Assembly (NCBI RefSeq): GCF_003286085.1
Contig: NW_020825429.1
Coordinates: 186,001-250,000, forward strand
Source: Drosophila persimilis
Taxonomy: Eukaryota > Arthropoda > Insecta > Diptera > Drosophilidae
Length of the DNA stretch: 64,000 nt
Reading direction: 5' to 3'
The notes beneath the pieces were generated by a model that saw only the letters and a program-made list of their open reading frames with translations, was not told where the DNA came from and made no database searches. A program made the position numbers and the translations under genes. How positions within the stretch are numbered: the first letter of the stretch is position 1; each line of letters begins with the position of its first letter. Below are positions 1 through 10,686 of this stretch, piece by piece.

Positions 1-1
1 G

Positions 2-397
2 GAGGCGGCAGCCCCGGAAAGAAGGGAGAATCCCGATTGGCAGCCGCTGGACCGCGACCTGTCATTGGGCTTGGAAGAGGCAAAGGCGGGCGGACTGCTC
101 ACAGCGTTCGAGGAGATGCCCGAGCTAAACGCGCTGCAAGAGGAGCAGGAATGGCCAATCGCCCCAGTCGCCTGGCGGGTAAGCACGCCTGACCGCCGCA
201 TCCCGCAAAGCCTGCTGGAAGGCGCCAGCGCTCAGGCAAACGCGGCGCGTCACGGGCGCAGCGCAAACGACGGCTTGTTATCTAATTTCATTATTATCTC
301 AGTTCATTATCACTATTATCCGATTTTATTACTTCTATTATTATTAGTATTACCAAGACAAACAACAATGAATCCTTATTTTCACCCATTAAAGTAA
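2..397 (+). pseudogene. 3' end of an unrecognised ORF, cut by the window start
   Basis: The reading frame is open from base 2 and runs to a stop at 395-397. The first ~280 bases are GC-rich with a protein-like composition (acidic, with PDW, EEMPELNAL and PIAPVAW segments). From about 280 the sequence becomes AT-rich and the translation turns into low-complexity leucine/isoleucine, so the original protein probably ended or was broken near there. I do not recognise the family. Its position just before a repeat-rich stretch resembles the accessory 3' ORFs of the Osvaldo-like elements further on, so it may be the tail of such an ORF. That is inference from context, not from homology. Confidence 0.3.
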
Positions 398-399
398 GA

Positions 400-1192
400 A
401 ATAGGCTAAGAAACCCCAAAACAGTAGGCCTTTTTACTTATTAGAACTAAGAGAACCAACACGTAAGAGAGACGCACACTACGGCCACGCAGCGAAGAGA
501 GACGCACACCACGGCTATACGAAGGCGAAGAGAACCAACACGAAAGAGACACGCTCTTACGCCCACGCAGCCAACGCAAGGAAGAGAACGGCTATACGCA
601 GACGAAAAGAGACAACATGAAAGAGAGCGAAGCGGCAGAGAAGCCGCCGATCGGTCTTACGCTCACACAGCCGAGGAAAAGAGCCGACGGCGAAGCAGGC
701 AATACACACACGCAGCCATACACCCACGCAGCCGAGGCCGGCAGCCGAAGGCGGCACAGCAGCGAAGCGGCAGAGAAGCTGCGAAAAAGAAAAGCCGAGG
801 CCTGGCACGGTCCAGCGCGAGCCAAGCTCGGGAGTGATCTCCGAGGGCTGAGCCAGACCGGTTGTGCGACGGAAGCCACAATAGATGTGAAAAGTAAGCC
901 GGGACCGCGCCGTGTAAAAAACTAGCCGTGACCGCGCCATGTACACAATAAGCCGTGTTCGCCCGCACGCGGTGAATAAAACCAGCTGTGACCGCACCCA
1001 CGCGGTGTGCAAAGGAAGCCACCGAAGTGACGAGGACCCGCCGTGGGAGAACAGGACCCAAAGAAGGGAAACAAGGGTGAGCCACCTCACGTATGTGAGC
1101 TCTAGGGGGATAGATCGGTGCAGTAGGCAAGTATAAGCAGAACATTCCCGCAGTTTCTTTACATATCTATGCCCACATGTTGTTTATGATAT
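400..1192. repeat. Short-repeat-rich region, possibly LTR-derived
   Basis: No credible gene is visible. The stretch is built from imperfect short repeats: around 465-620 copies related to GAAGAGAGACGCACAC and CCACGCAGC, and around 890-1010 repeated GCCGTGACCGCGCC-like segments. ORFs on both strands here are by-products of these repeats. The composition resembles the repetitive LTRs and leaders of the Osvaldo-like elements in the window, but no LTR ends could be fixed. Confidence 0.35.
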
Positions 1193-2273
1193 TTTTATAC
1201 CCGATACTCAAAATGAGTATTGGGGTATATTAGATTTGTGGTGAAAATGGATGTGTGTAACGTCCAGAAGGAATCGTTTCCGACCCCATAAAGTATATAT
1301 ATTCTTGATCAGCATCAATAGCCGAGTCGATTGAGCCATGTCTGTCTGTCCGTCCGTCCGTCTGTCCGTCTGTCCGTCCCCTTCAGCGCTTAATGCTCAA
1401 AGACTATAAGAGCTAGAGCAACGATGTTTTGGATCCAGACTTCTGTGATATGTCACTGCTCCAAAAATATTTCAAAACTTTGCCCTCTTTTCTGTGGCAT
1501 TAAAAATTTCGACGATACGAGAAAACTAAAAACGCAGAATCGTAGAAAATGACTATATCTTCTAGAGTGCAAAATCTGAACCAGATCGTATAATTATTAT
1601 AGCCAGAATCACGAAAACAATTTCACTCTTTCTCGCTCTGTCTCACTCTAACACACAGGTTTCATGGTCGGTTTTGCCAATTGCAAAATATGAGTTCAAG
1701 GATCTCAGAACCCATAAGAGCTAGAGCAACCAAATTTGGTATCCACACTCCTGTGATATCGGACCTTGTCCGTTTTGTGTCAAAATTTCGCCGCACCCCC
1801 TTCCGCCCCCGCAAAGGACGAAAATCTGGGGCAACCACAAATCTCAGAGACTATTAAGGCTAGAGTAACCAAATTTGGTATCCACACTCCTGTGATATCG
1901 GACCTTGTCCGTTTTGTGTCAGAATTTCGCCCCACCCCCTTCCGCCCCCACAAAGGACGAGAATCTGTTGCATCCACAATATTGCAGATTCGAGAAAACT
2001 AAAAACGCAGAATCATAGATAAATACCATATCTATCAGATTGCTGAATCTGAAAATTTTTATAGCCAAAAGGAACAAATCAATTTGCAGTCGCTACGCAG
2101 CGACCGACGTCACGCTCGGACTCATTTTCTGTCTCTCTCGCACGCACTCTTTGTCGTGTCGTTTAATATTAGCGCCGTCTGCCGGAGGAGAGCCATACTG
2201 ATTTAGTATCGGGTATAACTGTAGAGTTGCGGTGTCCGCAGCAACTCACAACGATCCCCCTCGTTTTTTTTTA
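1193..2273 (+). repeat. Dispersed ~1.08 kb repeat, copy 1 (DINE-1/INE-1-like or LTR U3)
   Basis: It begins TTATACCCGATACTC and near its right end carries AGTATCGGGTATAA, a subterminal inverted repeat. Inside are the block ATAAAGTATATATATTCTTG followed by GATCAGCATCAATAGCCGAG, and a CTGTCCGTC-type microsatellite (about 1338-1380). This layout resembles Drosophila DINE-1/INE-1 elements. The right end reads CAACTCACAAC then CCCCCTCG then a T run. On the other strand that looks like a polypurine tract followed by an LTR start (TGTGAG), so it could instead be the U3 part of an LTR. Near-complete copies follow at 2274-3366 and inverted at 59834-60944. No protein is encoded. Confidence 0.6.
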
Positions 2274-3366
2274 AACCCGATACTCAAAATGATTATTGGG
2301 GTATATTAGATTTGTGGTAAAAGTGTATGTGTGTAACGTCCAGAAGGAATCGTTTCCGACCCCATAAAGTATATATATTCTTGATCAGCATCAATAGCCG
2401 AGTCGATTGAGCCATGTCTGTCTGTCCGTCTGTCCGTCCGTCCGTCTGTCCGTCCCCTTCAGCGCCTAATGCTCAAAGACTATAAGAGCTAGAGCAACGA
2501 TATTTTGGATCCAGACTTCTGTGATATGTCACTGCTCCAAAAATATTTCAAAACTTTGCCCCGCCCACTTCCGCCCCCACAAAGGGCGAAAATCTGTGGC
2601 ATCCACAAAACTAAAAACGCATAATCGTAGAAGATGACTATATCTTCTAGAGTGCAAAATCTGAACCAGATCTTATAATTATTACAGAGAGAATCACGAA
2701 AACAATTTCACTCTTTCTCGCTCTGTCTCACTCTAACACACAGGTTTCATGGTCGGTTTTGCCAATTGCAAAATATGAGTTCAAGGATCTCAGAACCCAT
2801 AAGAGCTAGAGCAACCAAATTTGGTATCCACACTCCTGTGATATCGGACCTTGACCGTTTTGTATCAAAATTTCGCCACACCCCCTTCCGCCCCCGCAAA
2901 GGACGAAAATCTGAGGCAACCACAAATCTCAGAGACTATTAAGGCTAGAGTAACTAAATTTGGTACACACACTCCTTTAAGATGTCACTATAAAACGTAT
3001 ATCTCAGAATTTCGCCCCACCCCATCCGCCCCCACAGAGGACGAAAATCTGTTGCATCCACAATATTGCAGATTCGAGAAAACTAAAAACGCAGAATCAT
3101 AGAAAATGACTATATCTATCCGGTTGCTGAATTTGGATCAGATCAGATAATTTTTGTAGCCAAAAGGAACAAATCAATTTGCATTGGCTACGCAGCGCCC
3201 GACGTCACGCTCAGACTGATTTTCCGTCTCTTTCGCACGCATTCTTTGTCGTGTCGTTTAATATTAGCGGCGTCTGCCGGAGGAGAGCCATACTGACTTA
3301 GTATCGGGTATAACTGTAGAGTTGCGGTGTCCACAGCAACTCACAACGTTCCCCCTCGTTTTTTTT
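2274..3366 (+). repeat. Dispersed ~1.08 kb repeat, copy 2, tandem with copy 1
   Basis: It is head to tail with copy 1 and joined directly after that copy's T run. It starts AACCCGATACTC, having lost the first bases of the module, and ends with the same CCCCCTCGTTTTTTTT. Several internal blocks differ by indels; for example a GGGCGAAAATCTGTGGC block is kept here but shortened in copy 1. The dimer is therefore not a recent perfect duplication. Confidence 0.6.
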
Positions 3367-3965
3367 GGGAAATGATCCGAAAACAATAAAGACACCAACC
3401 TCAACCCACCTGTCTCAGAACGTTCGCCCGTAGGAGTCACTCACCCCCCTCCCCCTCTCTTCCCTTTTCCCGTGAGGCCCGGCGAAGTGGATGTGAGTCG
3501 TGGATCATGCGGCATTCACCAAGCTGGGTTTTCCCTCTCCTATACATTTCTCCCCTGGGGACCCGGCGATGCTGGATATGAGTCGTGGATTCACGCGGCA
3601 TTCGCAAAGCTGGGTTCCCTCTCCTACACCCTCGCCCGGGGGACCCGGCGACGCAGATGTGAGTCGTGGATCATGCGGCATCTGCTAGGCTGGGCTCCCC
3701 TCTCCCACACCTTTCCGATCCCTGACCAAAACCCCGTCTCCCGCCACACATGACCCCCAACGCACGTCTCTGCAGCTCCCAAGCACGGCTTCAACCACGC
3801 CTCGTGGCCGGGCCAGGCCCGACCGTCCCACGATCCACCCCACGGGCGCGCTTTCGCCACGAGCGGCTCTCCCCTTAGGTCCTCACACAACAAATTTTGC
3901 TGTGGGGAAGGAGCGGGCCCTGGACAGAATGAGAAGCTGTACCTCGGCCTGAGAACTTCCTTACA
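3364..3965 (+). repeat. Probable 3' part of the 5' LTR of element A
   Basis: The stretch ends CTTCCTTACA just before a primer binding site, as a 5' LTR should. An AATAAA lies near 3384. Between about 3480 and 3710 there are three imperfect ~80-90 bp repeats, each containing GTGAGTCGTGGAT or a close variant, then a GCGGCATTC-like segment and CCCTCTCCTA. The LTR start could not be found; it may lie in or beyond the dispersed repeat dimer. The ORFs over this stretch are repeat artefacts. Confidence 0.45.
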
Positions 3966-3967
3966 GA

Positions 3968-3985
3968 TGGCGCCCGAGCAGGGCC
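3968..3985 (+). other. Primer binding site of element A
   Basis: TGGCGCCCGAGCAGGGCC starts two bases after the LTR-like end TTACA. The TGGCGCCC core is the usual complement of a lysine-type tRNA 3' end in gypsy-like elements. The exact tRNA was not checked. Confidence 0.6.
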
Positions 3986-5350
3986 TCACGAGGGGAGAGT
4001 CGGTGAGCATAGGGAATAAGTGAAAAGCAGTTAAAAGTGAAAAGGGATCCAAGCAGCAGCCAACAATTAAAAGGCAAGACCCACAAAAGCAAAACAGCAA
4101 ACGATGCTTAGGAGCCACGGATCAGGAAAAGCAGCAGGAGAAAAGGAAGGAAAACTTAAAATCAGTGATTAGCAGCCAAAAATCAGAGTCCCGGCGAATA
4201 GCCAGCACCAATCTTTGATCCCTCGACTTATGTACAGCTGAGGCTGGTTTCTCTAAGCAACAGCCGCCGGCACGTGTCCCAGACGCGCCGGCGAAAACCA
4301 CGCGGAAAAAAAACCGCGCAGCCAGTCACCTACGAGTCAGAAAGAGACGGGGAGAGACGCGAAAAACCACGCGGCCAGCCACCTACGCGTCAGAAAGAGA
4401 CGGGGAGAGAAGCCGAAGACACAGCACCGCGTGCCGGGAGAAAATGGCCGCGGACGGCGCCTAAAACTTTGGCACGCGACGGCGACAAAGCGGCACCAGC
4501 GGCAGAGTAGCAAAGCAGCAGCAGCGGCGCAGCGGCAGAGCAGCAAAGCAGCAGCGACAGAGCAACGAGGCAGCGGCAGAGCGGAGAAGGCGCAGCGACA
4601 GAGCAGCGAGGCAGTGACAGAGCAGCGAGGCAGTGACCGAGCAGCCAGGCAGTGACAGAGCAGCGAGATAGTGACAGAGCAGCCAGGCAGTGACAGAGCA
4701 GCGAGACAGTGACAGAGCAGCCAAGCAGTGATAGAGCAGCGAGGCAGTGACAGAGCAGCAAGACAGTGACAGAGCAGCCAAGCAGTGACAGAGCAGCCAA
4801 GCAGCGAAGCAGTGACAGAGCAGCCAAGCAGCGAGGGACAGCCGGCGATCGCAGAGGAGCAGCTACATGGCAGAGGAGCCCTCGGCCACAAAGGAATGGC
4901 CACGGCCAATATAAGGCGGAGCAGGAACACGAGTCGGGGAGTTACCACCGAGCAGTCACACAGTTACCACCGAGCAGTCAGACAGAACCTTTCCCTGTAC
5001 CGCGCCACGTATCCTTCGACAGGATCATCCAACCCAGTGCTGTGTATGCTAGTACAGGATCACCGATCTAGTACCGTGCCGCGTGTCCTTCGAACAGGAT
5101 CCCTCACCCCAGTGCCGTGTATCCTAGTATAGGATCACCGATCCAGTACCTCGCCACGTATCCTTCGACAGGATCCCCCCACCCCAGTGCCGTGTATCCT
5201 AGTATAGGATCACCGATCCAGTACCGTGCCGCGTGTCCTTCGAACAGGACTCTCCACCCAGTGCCGTGTATCCTAGTACAGAAGCCCCAGACCCAGTACC
5301 GTGCTGATAAGGACTCGTACCGGTGCCCCGATTAGTGGAACAGGATCAGG
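3986..5350 (+). repeat. Long repetitive leader of element A
   Basis: This is the untranslated leader between the PBS and the gag ATG. It contains two tandem arrays. About 4500-4860 is built from AGTGACAGAGCAGCGAGGC-type units with interspersed GCAGCGGCAGAGCAGCAAAG variants. About 5020-5330 has four to five ~66 bp units with CAGTGCCGTGTATCCTAGTA and GGATCACCGATCCAGTACC. Every ORF here on either strand is low complexity and follows the repeat period, so none is called as a gene. Confidence 0.6.
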
Positions 5351-6711
5351 ATGAACATCCGCTGGATAGCGTCCCGCAGGAAGGACGAGCTGCAGAGCCT
5401 AGCTAAGGAGTTTGGACTAGGAGAAACTGGAACTGTAGAGGACCTACGGAGCCGGATCACCGCATTCATCGCAGGCCCTGGGCACCCCGAAGCCGTGCAG
5501 GCAAGGCTGGACGAATTGGCTACGCACTTTGGGAACATACCGAGCCTCAGGGACCACCGGAGTCCAGCCACGTCACCCGGGCCAGAGAGCCGGACGAAGA
5601 TGGAAGACAAGGAGGGACCAAAACTGCGATTAATTGTACCCGAGCTGCCCAGCACGAGCCAAGGATCCACCCACGGATACCGCGAGTCAGCAACCGAGAC
5701 ACCGTCCGCCCATGACGAGCAACCACAACGAGCTGCCCAAGGACCACTCCAAGGAACCAGACCAGAGGCGTCCAGCAAGAACCACGCGACAGTACCCACT
5801 ACCGCTGGACCCCTGGCCACGCCTAGCCACCAGACAACCACGGAAGGAGAACAGCCACGTCTTCCTCAGGGACATCGGGTCTCACGTCCGGAGGAGGTGA
5901 GATCTCGTACTCGTTACTGGCGGACAAACTCCGGAAATGGGGATTTACTTTCGACGGCCACGCGGACCCACTAGCGTTCATCGAAAAGCTCGAGGAGCGA
6001 GTGGAATCATACGGCGGGAGCCCAGAGCAGTTGCCGCGAGCCATCTCCGGTCTCCTTACAGGTAAGGCCGAAGGATGGTTCCGAACTTTTCAGATGCAGG
6101 GACAGAATTGGACAGACTTTCGGAAAGAATTCCTAGAATTCTTCCTGCCCCCCAGATACTTCCAGCGGCTGGAAGACACCATACGAAGTCGGGAACAGAA
6201 GTCCAAGGAATCCTTCCGGGATTACCTTATCGAGTTGCGTCTGATGATGCAACGAGCCCAGTATACTCGGGAACAGGAATTCGAGCGGATCTACGAAAAT
6301 CTCCGTCCGGAGTATCAAATGTACACGCGCAGACAAGATTTCCGATCACTCACAGAATTGACCCAGCTCGTCTCGGCCTACGAAACCGCGCGGGACCGAG
6401 ACGCACTCCGCAGCATCGGGACCACGCAGAACCATCGACCCCGTGCCGCCTATACCGCCAATGGAACCAACCCACAACGAGGCAACACACACGAGACACC
6501 CGGGAAAACCGAGATCGCCAACCGAGGAATCGGCCAGGAGCAAGATCAGGCGATCGATGTACAACGAGCCAGCCGGAACTGCGGGGAAAACGGCCATTTC
6601 AGTGGTGCGTGCACAAACCGACAGAAGCTGTTCTGTTGGGAATGTGGCCACCGAGGGGTCCGGACATGGACGGAAGCGCGCACCCAGGAACAGGAGAAAC
6701 CCACCCATTAA
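5351..6711 (+). pseudogene. gag: gag of element A, frameshifted
   Basis: The start ATG at 5351 gives an N-terminus of the Osvaldo type (RRKDELQSLAKEFGLGE). The first frame stops at 5974. The capsid-like part continues in another frame from about 5925 (KLRKWGF, then LAFIEKLEERVESYGG, then GWFRTF and FRKEFLEFFLPPRY), so at least one indel lies near 5890-5930. At the C-terminal end the zinc knuckle reads SRNCGENGHFSGAC: the first cysteine of CX2CX4HX4C is serine. The following cluster CWECGHRGVRTW has lost the final cysteine that the related gag at 14264-15376 keeps. Gag packages RNA and forms particles; this copy is broken. Confidence 0.75.
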
Positions 6712-8634
6712 GCATCACCGGAGGAAGGATCGCTGCCCTGGTGGACATCAATGGGAGAGCATTTGCGGCCACCCTCGACACTGGAGCCACACGATCCTTC
6801 ATCAGTGAGCGGCTGGCGAAGGAGATAGGGACGACCGAGAACAGGCGAGAGGTGAGGACCAGGATCCGCCTGGCAGATGGAACCAGGAAGGAGATCAACC
6901 AAGCGATAGCAGTCACAGTGCGCCTGGATCAGCAAGAAACACAGGTATCTCTTCTTATACTCCCCACGGTATTAGACGACTTCATCTTGGGACTCGACTT
7001 CCTCTGTGGCATCCGCGCAAGGATCCACTGCGGACGGGCATATCTACAGCTGAAGTTGCAGCTGAAACCCGCCGGGACGATACCATCATGCACCGCCCAG
7101 CCACGCCCACGGTCTGTCACGTTTGCGGACTCCACTGCCATCCGAGACCAGCCGCAGACCAACACCCCACAGCCAACCACGAACCATCCAACCGCAGTGA
7201 CAACAAAGCCCTACCAGACAAGATCAAGCAACAACCCCAGGACTACGCCACCACAACAGGACACGAAGAAAGCTGGATCAATCCAGGGCCAGCTCGTCGA
7301 ACCAGGAGTCACCAACAGGACACAGCAGGAAGCAAGGGACTTGGGCAGAGACAGCTACGGCTCCACTGGATCAATCCAGGGCCAGCTCGTCGAACCGGGA
7401 GTCACCAACAGGACACAGCAGGAAGCAAGGGACTTGGGTAGAGACAGCTCCGGCGCCGCTGGACCAACCCAGGGCCAGCTCATCGAACCGGGAGTCAGCA
7501 ACAGGACCCAGGAATCACCAGAATACTCCAGCAAAGATAGCTGCGGCCCCGCGGGCCACTGCAGGGCCAGCTCATCGAACCGGGAGTCACCACGGAGTAA
7601 CCCAGCACGACAGACATCACGCCAGCCACGAACCCCGACACCACAGGACGAGATCAGAGAGACCTCGACGACGGACTACCAACTGGAGCCATTAGCCGAT
7701 GCCGAAATAGCCCGGGAACCAAACCCGTTTCGCCCAGCTAACTCGGATGACTACGAGAACGCGATCTTGGCCGCCATTACCGGTCTGGAACTGGAGGACT
7801 TATCGCCGTGGCAGCAAGACCCAGACCCCGAACTGGAAGAAGAACTGGCGAAATTCGACGGACTAGCTGGAGTCTCCCACATCGCCGAACACACGATAAC
7901 AATGCGAGACGACAGGCCCGTGAAGCAGCGCTATTTCCCGAAGAACCCGGCCATGCAGAAGATCATCAACGCGCAGGTGGACGAGCTGCTACGGGACGGA
8001 AGGATCAAGCCATCCCACAGTCCCCACAGCGCCCCAATCGTCTTGGTAGGAAAGAAGACCGGAGAAATGCGAATGTCGCCAACTAAATGCCCGCTCGGTG
8101 CCGGACGCATATCCGCTGCCACGGATTAACCACATTCTCGAGAGACTTCGCCACGCTCGCTACATCTCCACGCTGGGTCTCAAAAAGGGATACTGGCAGA
8201 TCCCGGTGGCCGAGGGCAGCAGAGAGGCAACAGCATTTACCGTCCCCGGCAGAGGACTCTTCCAGTGGAAGGTCATGCCTTTCGGCCTGCACTCAGCCCC
8301 AGCGACGTTCCAGCGAGCGTTGGACAGCGTCATCGGACCCACCATGGAGCCACCAGACAAGGTCAGCGCAGTCCAGAAACTAGCACCGCCCACCACACTG
8401 AAAGAACTGCGACGCTGCATCGGGATGGCATCCTGGTACCGACGTTTCGTCCCCAACTTCGCCACGGTGGTCCAGCCCATGACCAAAAGTGGGAGTGGAC
8501 AGACGAACAACATCAGGCGTTCGAGACTCTCAAGTAAAGACTCACGCAAGCACCAGTCCTGGCATGCCCCGACTTCGCCTAGCTATTCGTACTCCAAACG
8601 GACGCCAGCTCGTATGGCCTCGGAGCAGTATTGA
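6690..8634 (+). pseudogene. pol: Protease and reverse transcriptase of element A, RT active site deleted
   Basis: The frame up to 8129 carries the aspartic protease motif LDTGATRSF near 6777, then a proline- and glutamine-rich linker with tandem peptide repeats (7274-7590), and the RT N-terminus (DDRPVKQRYFPKNPAMQ). Near 8090 the frame breaks and RT continues to 8634 (DAYPLPRINHIL, GYWQIPVAE, GRGLFQWKVMPFGLHSAPA). At about 8351 the sequence jumps from GPTMEP to PDKVSAVQKL. The related pol of element B has about 60 residues between these points, including YLDD. The polymerase catalytic box is therefore gone, and this pol cannot reverse transcribe. Confidence 0.8.
7274..7590 (+). repeat. Tandem peptide-coding repeat in the protease-RT linker
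   Basis: About 3.5 units of ~93-96 bp, in frame with pol, encode GQLVEPGVTNRTQQEARDLG-type peptides. The first two units are almost identical; the later ones diverge and one is shortened. The equivalent linkers of the minus-strand pol at 10682-14522 and of element C lack it, so the expansion is specific to this copy or subfamily. Confidence 0.75.
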
Positions 8635-9020
8635 CACAACAGATCGACGGAGCAGAAAGAGTCATCGCCTACGCAAGCCGTCGACTACTCAAGGCAGAGG
8701 AAAACTACTCGACCACCGAGAAAGAGTGCCTTGCCATAGTCTGGGCAATCCGGAAGCTCCGATGCTTTCTGGAAGGATACCACTTCGATGTAATTACGGA
8801 TCACCTCGCCTTGAAGTGGTTGAACTCCATCGATAATCCCACGGGACGCATCGCCCGCTGGGCCTTGGAGCTCCAGCAATATCGGTTTGACATCCACTAC
8901 CGCCGAGGAAGCCAGAACTTTGTGGCTGACGCCCTCTCACGACAACCAGTAGAAACCCTGCAGCGAGCGGACGAAGACCGGGACCCTTGCCCCTGCCCCT
9001 GGCTGCAGAGGCTCCGCAAG
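8631..9020 (+). pseudogene. pol: RNase H domain of element A, cut by insertion
   Basis: The frame encodes [20 protein letters not shown], then [30 protein letters not shown] and [13 protein letters not shown], the usual end of a gypsy RNase H. The preceding TDAS part lies in a different frame around 8590-8640, so an indel separates it from RT. The coding sense stops at LRK (9018-9020), where the inverted-LTR unit begins. Integrase resumes at 16497. Confidence 0.75.
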
Positions 9021-10686
9021 CGTGACGACGCTTCGGCCGGGGTATGCTCGTCGCGCCGGGTTCCACAGAAATTTGTTTGATCTCTGGGTGTGGTAGCTGA
9101 AAGAGAGTCTCGTGGTTCAAGAATAAGGCAGGCTGGGATCGGTAATAAAAGAGATAGAGTTAGATTTATTGTGCTTGATGGTACAAAGTTTAGTAGTTGC
9201 GCGGGTGTTTTTTGCGGCGGGCTCGTCCTTCGGGGTCGTCCTTCGGTTGGGCCGCACGTGGCGGATGGTTGCGTGCGGGGCCGGGGAGTCGTCTGGCCGG
9301 ATCGACGGAGGTCGTCTGTGCTTCGCGGGGAAGGGTGTTGCGGAGGGTTACTGCGCTCCGAGGATTGATTCTGTGGAGGAGGGTTAATGCGCTCCGAGAA
9401 GAATTAAAGGTTGCGGAGGGTTAATGCGCTCCGAGGGGGGGGTAATGTTGCGGAGGACGAATGCGCTCCGAGGCGAATTAAATGTTGCGGAGGGTTAATG
9501 CGCTCCGAGGAGAAGTAAATGTTGCGGAGGGTGAATGCGCTCCGAGGAGAATTAATGTTGCGGAGGGTTAATGCGCTCCGAGGAGAAGTAAATGTTGCGG
9601 AGGGTGAATGCGCTCCGAGGAGAAGAAATGTTGCGGAGGGTGAATGCGCTCCGAGGAGAATTAATGTTGCGGAGGGTTAATGCGCTCCGAGGAGAAGTAA
9701 ATGTTGCGGAGGGTGAATGCGCTCCGAGGAGAATTAATGTTGCGGAGGGTTAATGCGCTCCGAGGAGAAGAAATGTTGCGGAGGGTTAATGCGCTCCGAG
9801 GAGAAGTAAATGTTGCGGAGGGTGAATGCGCTCCGAGGAGAATTAATGTTGCGGAGGGTTAATGCGCTCCGAGGAGAAGTAAATGTTGCGGAGGGTGAAT
9901 GCGCTCCGAGGAGAATTAATGTTGCGGAGGGTTAATGCGCTCCGAGGAGAAGAAATGTTGCGGAGGGTTAATGCGCTCCGAGGAGAAGTAAATGTTGCGG
10001 AGGGTGAATGCGCTCCGAGGAGAAGAATTGTTGCGGAGGGTTAATGCGCTCCGAGGAGAAGTAAATGTTGCGGAGGGTGAATGCGCTCCGAGGAGAAGAA
10101 ATGTTGCGGAGGGTTAATGCGCTCCGAGGAGAAGTAAATGTTGCGGAGGGTGAATGCGCTCCGAGGAGAAGAAGGGAGGCGGAGGTTTAATGCACTCCGA
10201 GGAGGATGGGAGGATCGCTGGGTCTGCTGGTGGCTGCTGCTGATGCTTACCTCTCCACTGGCCGGAGCCGAACTCATGCTGATCGCTCTGGCGGAGCTCC
10301 TTTTATTCCCAAAACGCGGCTGATCTTACGGTCTGTCCCTAGCGCGTTGTGCTGCGGGGCCCTAACGCGTTTGCACGGGCCGGCTGATAGTGTGCCCGTT
10401 GGCGCGTGGGTTATGGCCACACTTGGTCCGGTCAGCTGGGGGTGTGCCCGTGGCTGGCTGTGCTACGGGCCCATTGGTGGGGCTCAGCTGTGGTTTGTTT
10501 GTTTGTATTGTTTGTTTATTTATATTTCTTTTATTCTGTGGCAGGTCTTCATGTATTGTCGCTTATGTTCTACTTATCCTACTAGTACTTATTTTCTAAT
10601 CTTCATGGCTTGTCTTGGTGATTCTATTGAGGTTGGTTTGGTGTTTGTGGCGCCGGCGCTTGGTTTTCCTGGCGCTGGGCGTCACA
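9021..10686 (-). repeat. 3' LTR of element B, full length (~1.67 kb)
   Basis: Read on the minus strand it starts TGTGACGCCC next to the polypurine tract and ends CGTCGTCAC, so the ends form a short inverted repeat typical of LTRs. A TATA-like AATAAAAGG lies at about 10307-10299 and an AATAAA at 9170-9165. The 37 bp array lies between them. If those signals are used, most of the LTR (over 1 kb) is transcribed R/U5. The long LTR fits Osvaldo/Ulysses-like elements. Confidence 0.7.
9331..10204 (-). repeat. Tandem ~37 bp array inside the left LTR
   Basis: About 24 contiguous units contain TTGCGGAGGGTTAATGCGCT followed by CCGAGGAGAA and a variable AGTAAATG, ATTAATG or GAAATG spacer (about 34-37 bp). 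GGTTAATG and GGTGAATG forms alternate, suggesting higher-order dimers. The right LTR copy has only about 15 units. Confidence 0.85.

Noticed and set aside
4337-4948. Long leucine- and cysteine-rich ORFs on the minus strand
   Set aside because: They follow the ~18-27 bp repeat period of the element A leader and are open in several frames at once; low-complexity shadows.
6075-6690. N-terminal part of the 684-codon ORF starting at 6075
   Set aside because: It overlaps gag of element A in another frame; only the part from about 6690 on has pol homology.
9022-9025. GTGA at both edges of composite unit 1 as a 4 bp target duplication
   Set aside because: On the left the four bases coincide with the LTR terminal bases (TGTGACG), so the match may be chance; not counted as a duplication.
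9331-10204. Regular repeat resembling a CRISPR array
   Set aside because: The units are contiguous with no unique spacers, the array lies inside an LTR, and the surrounding sequence is insect retrotransposon.
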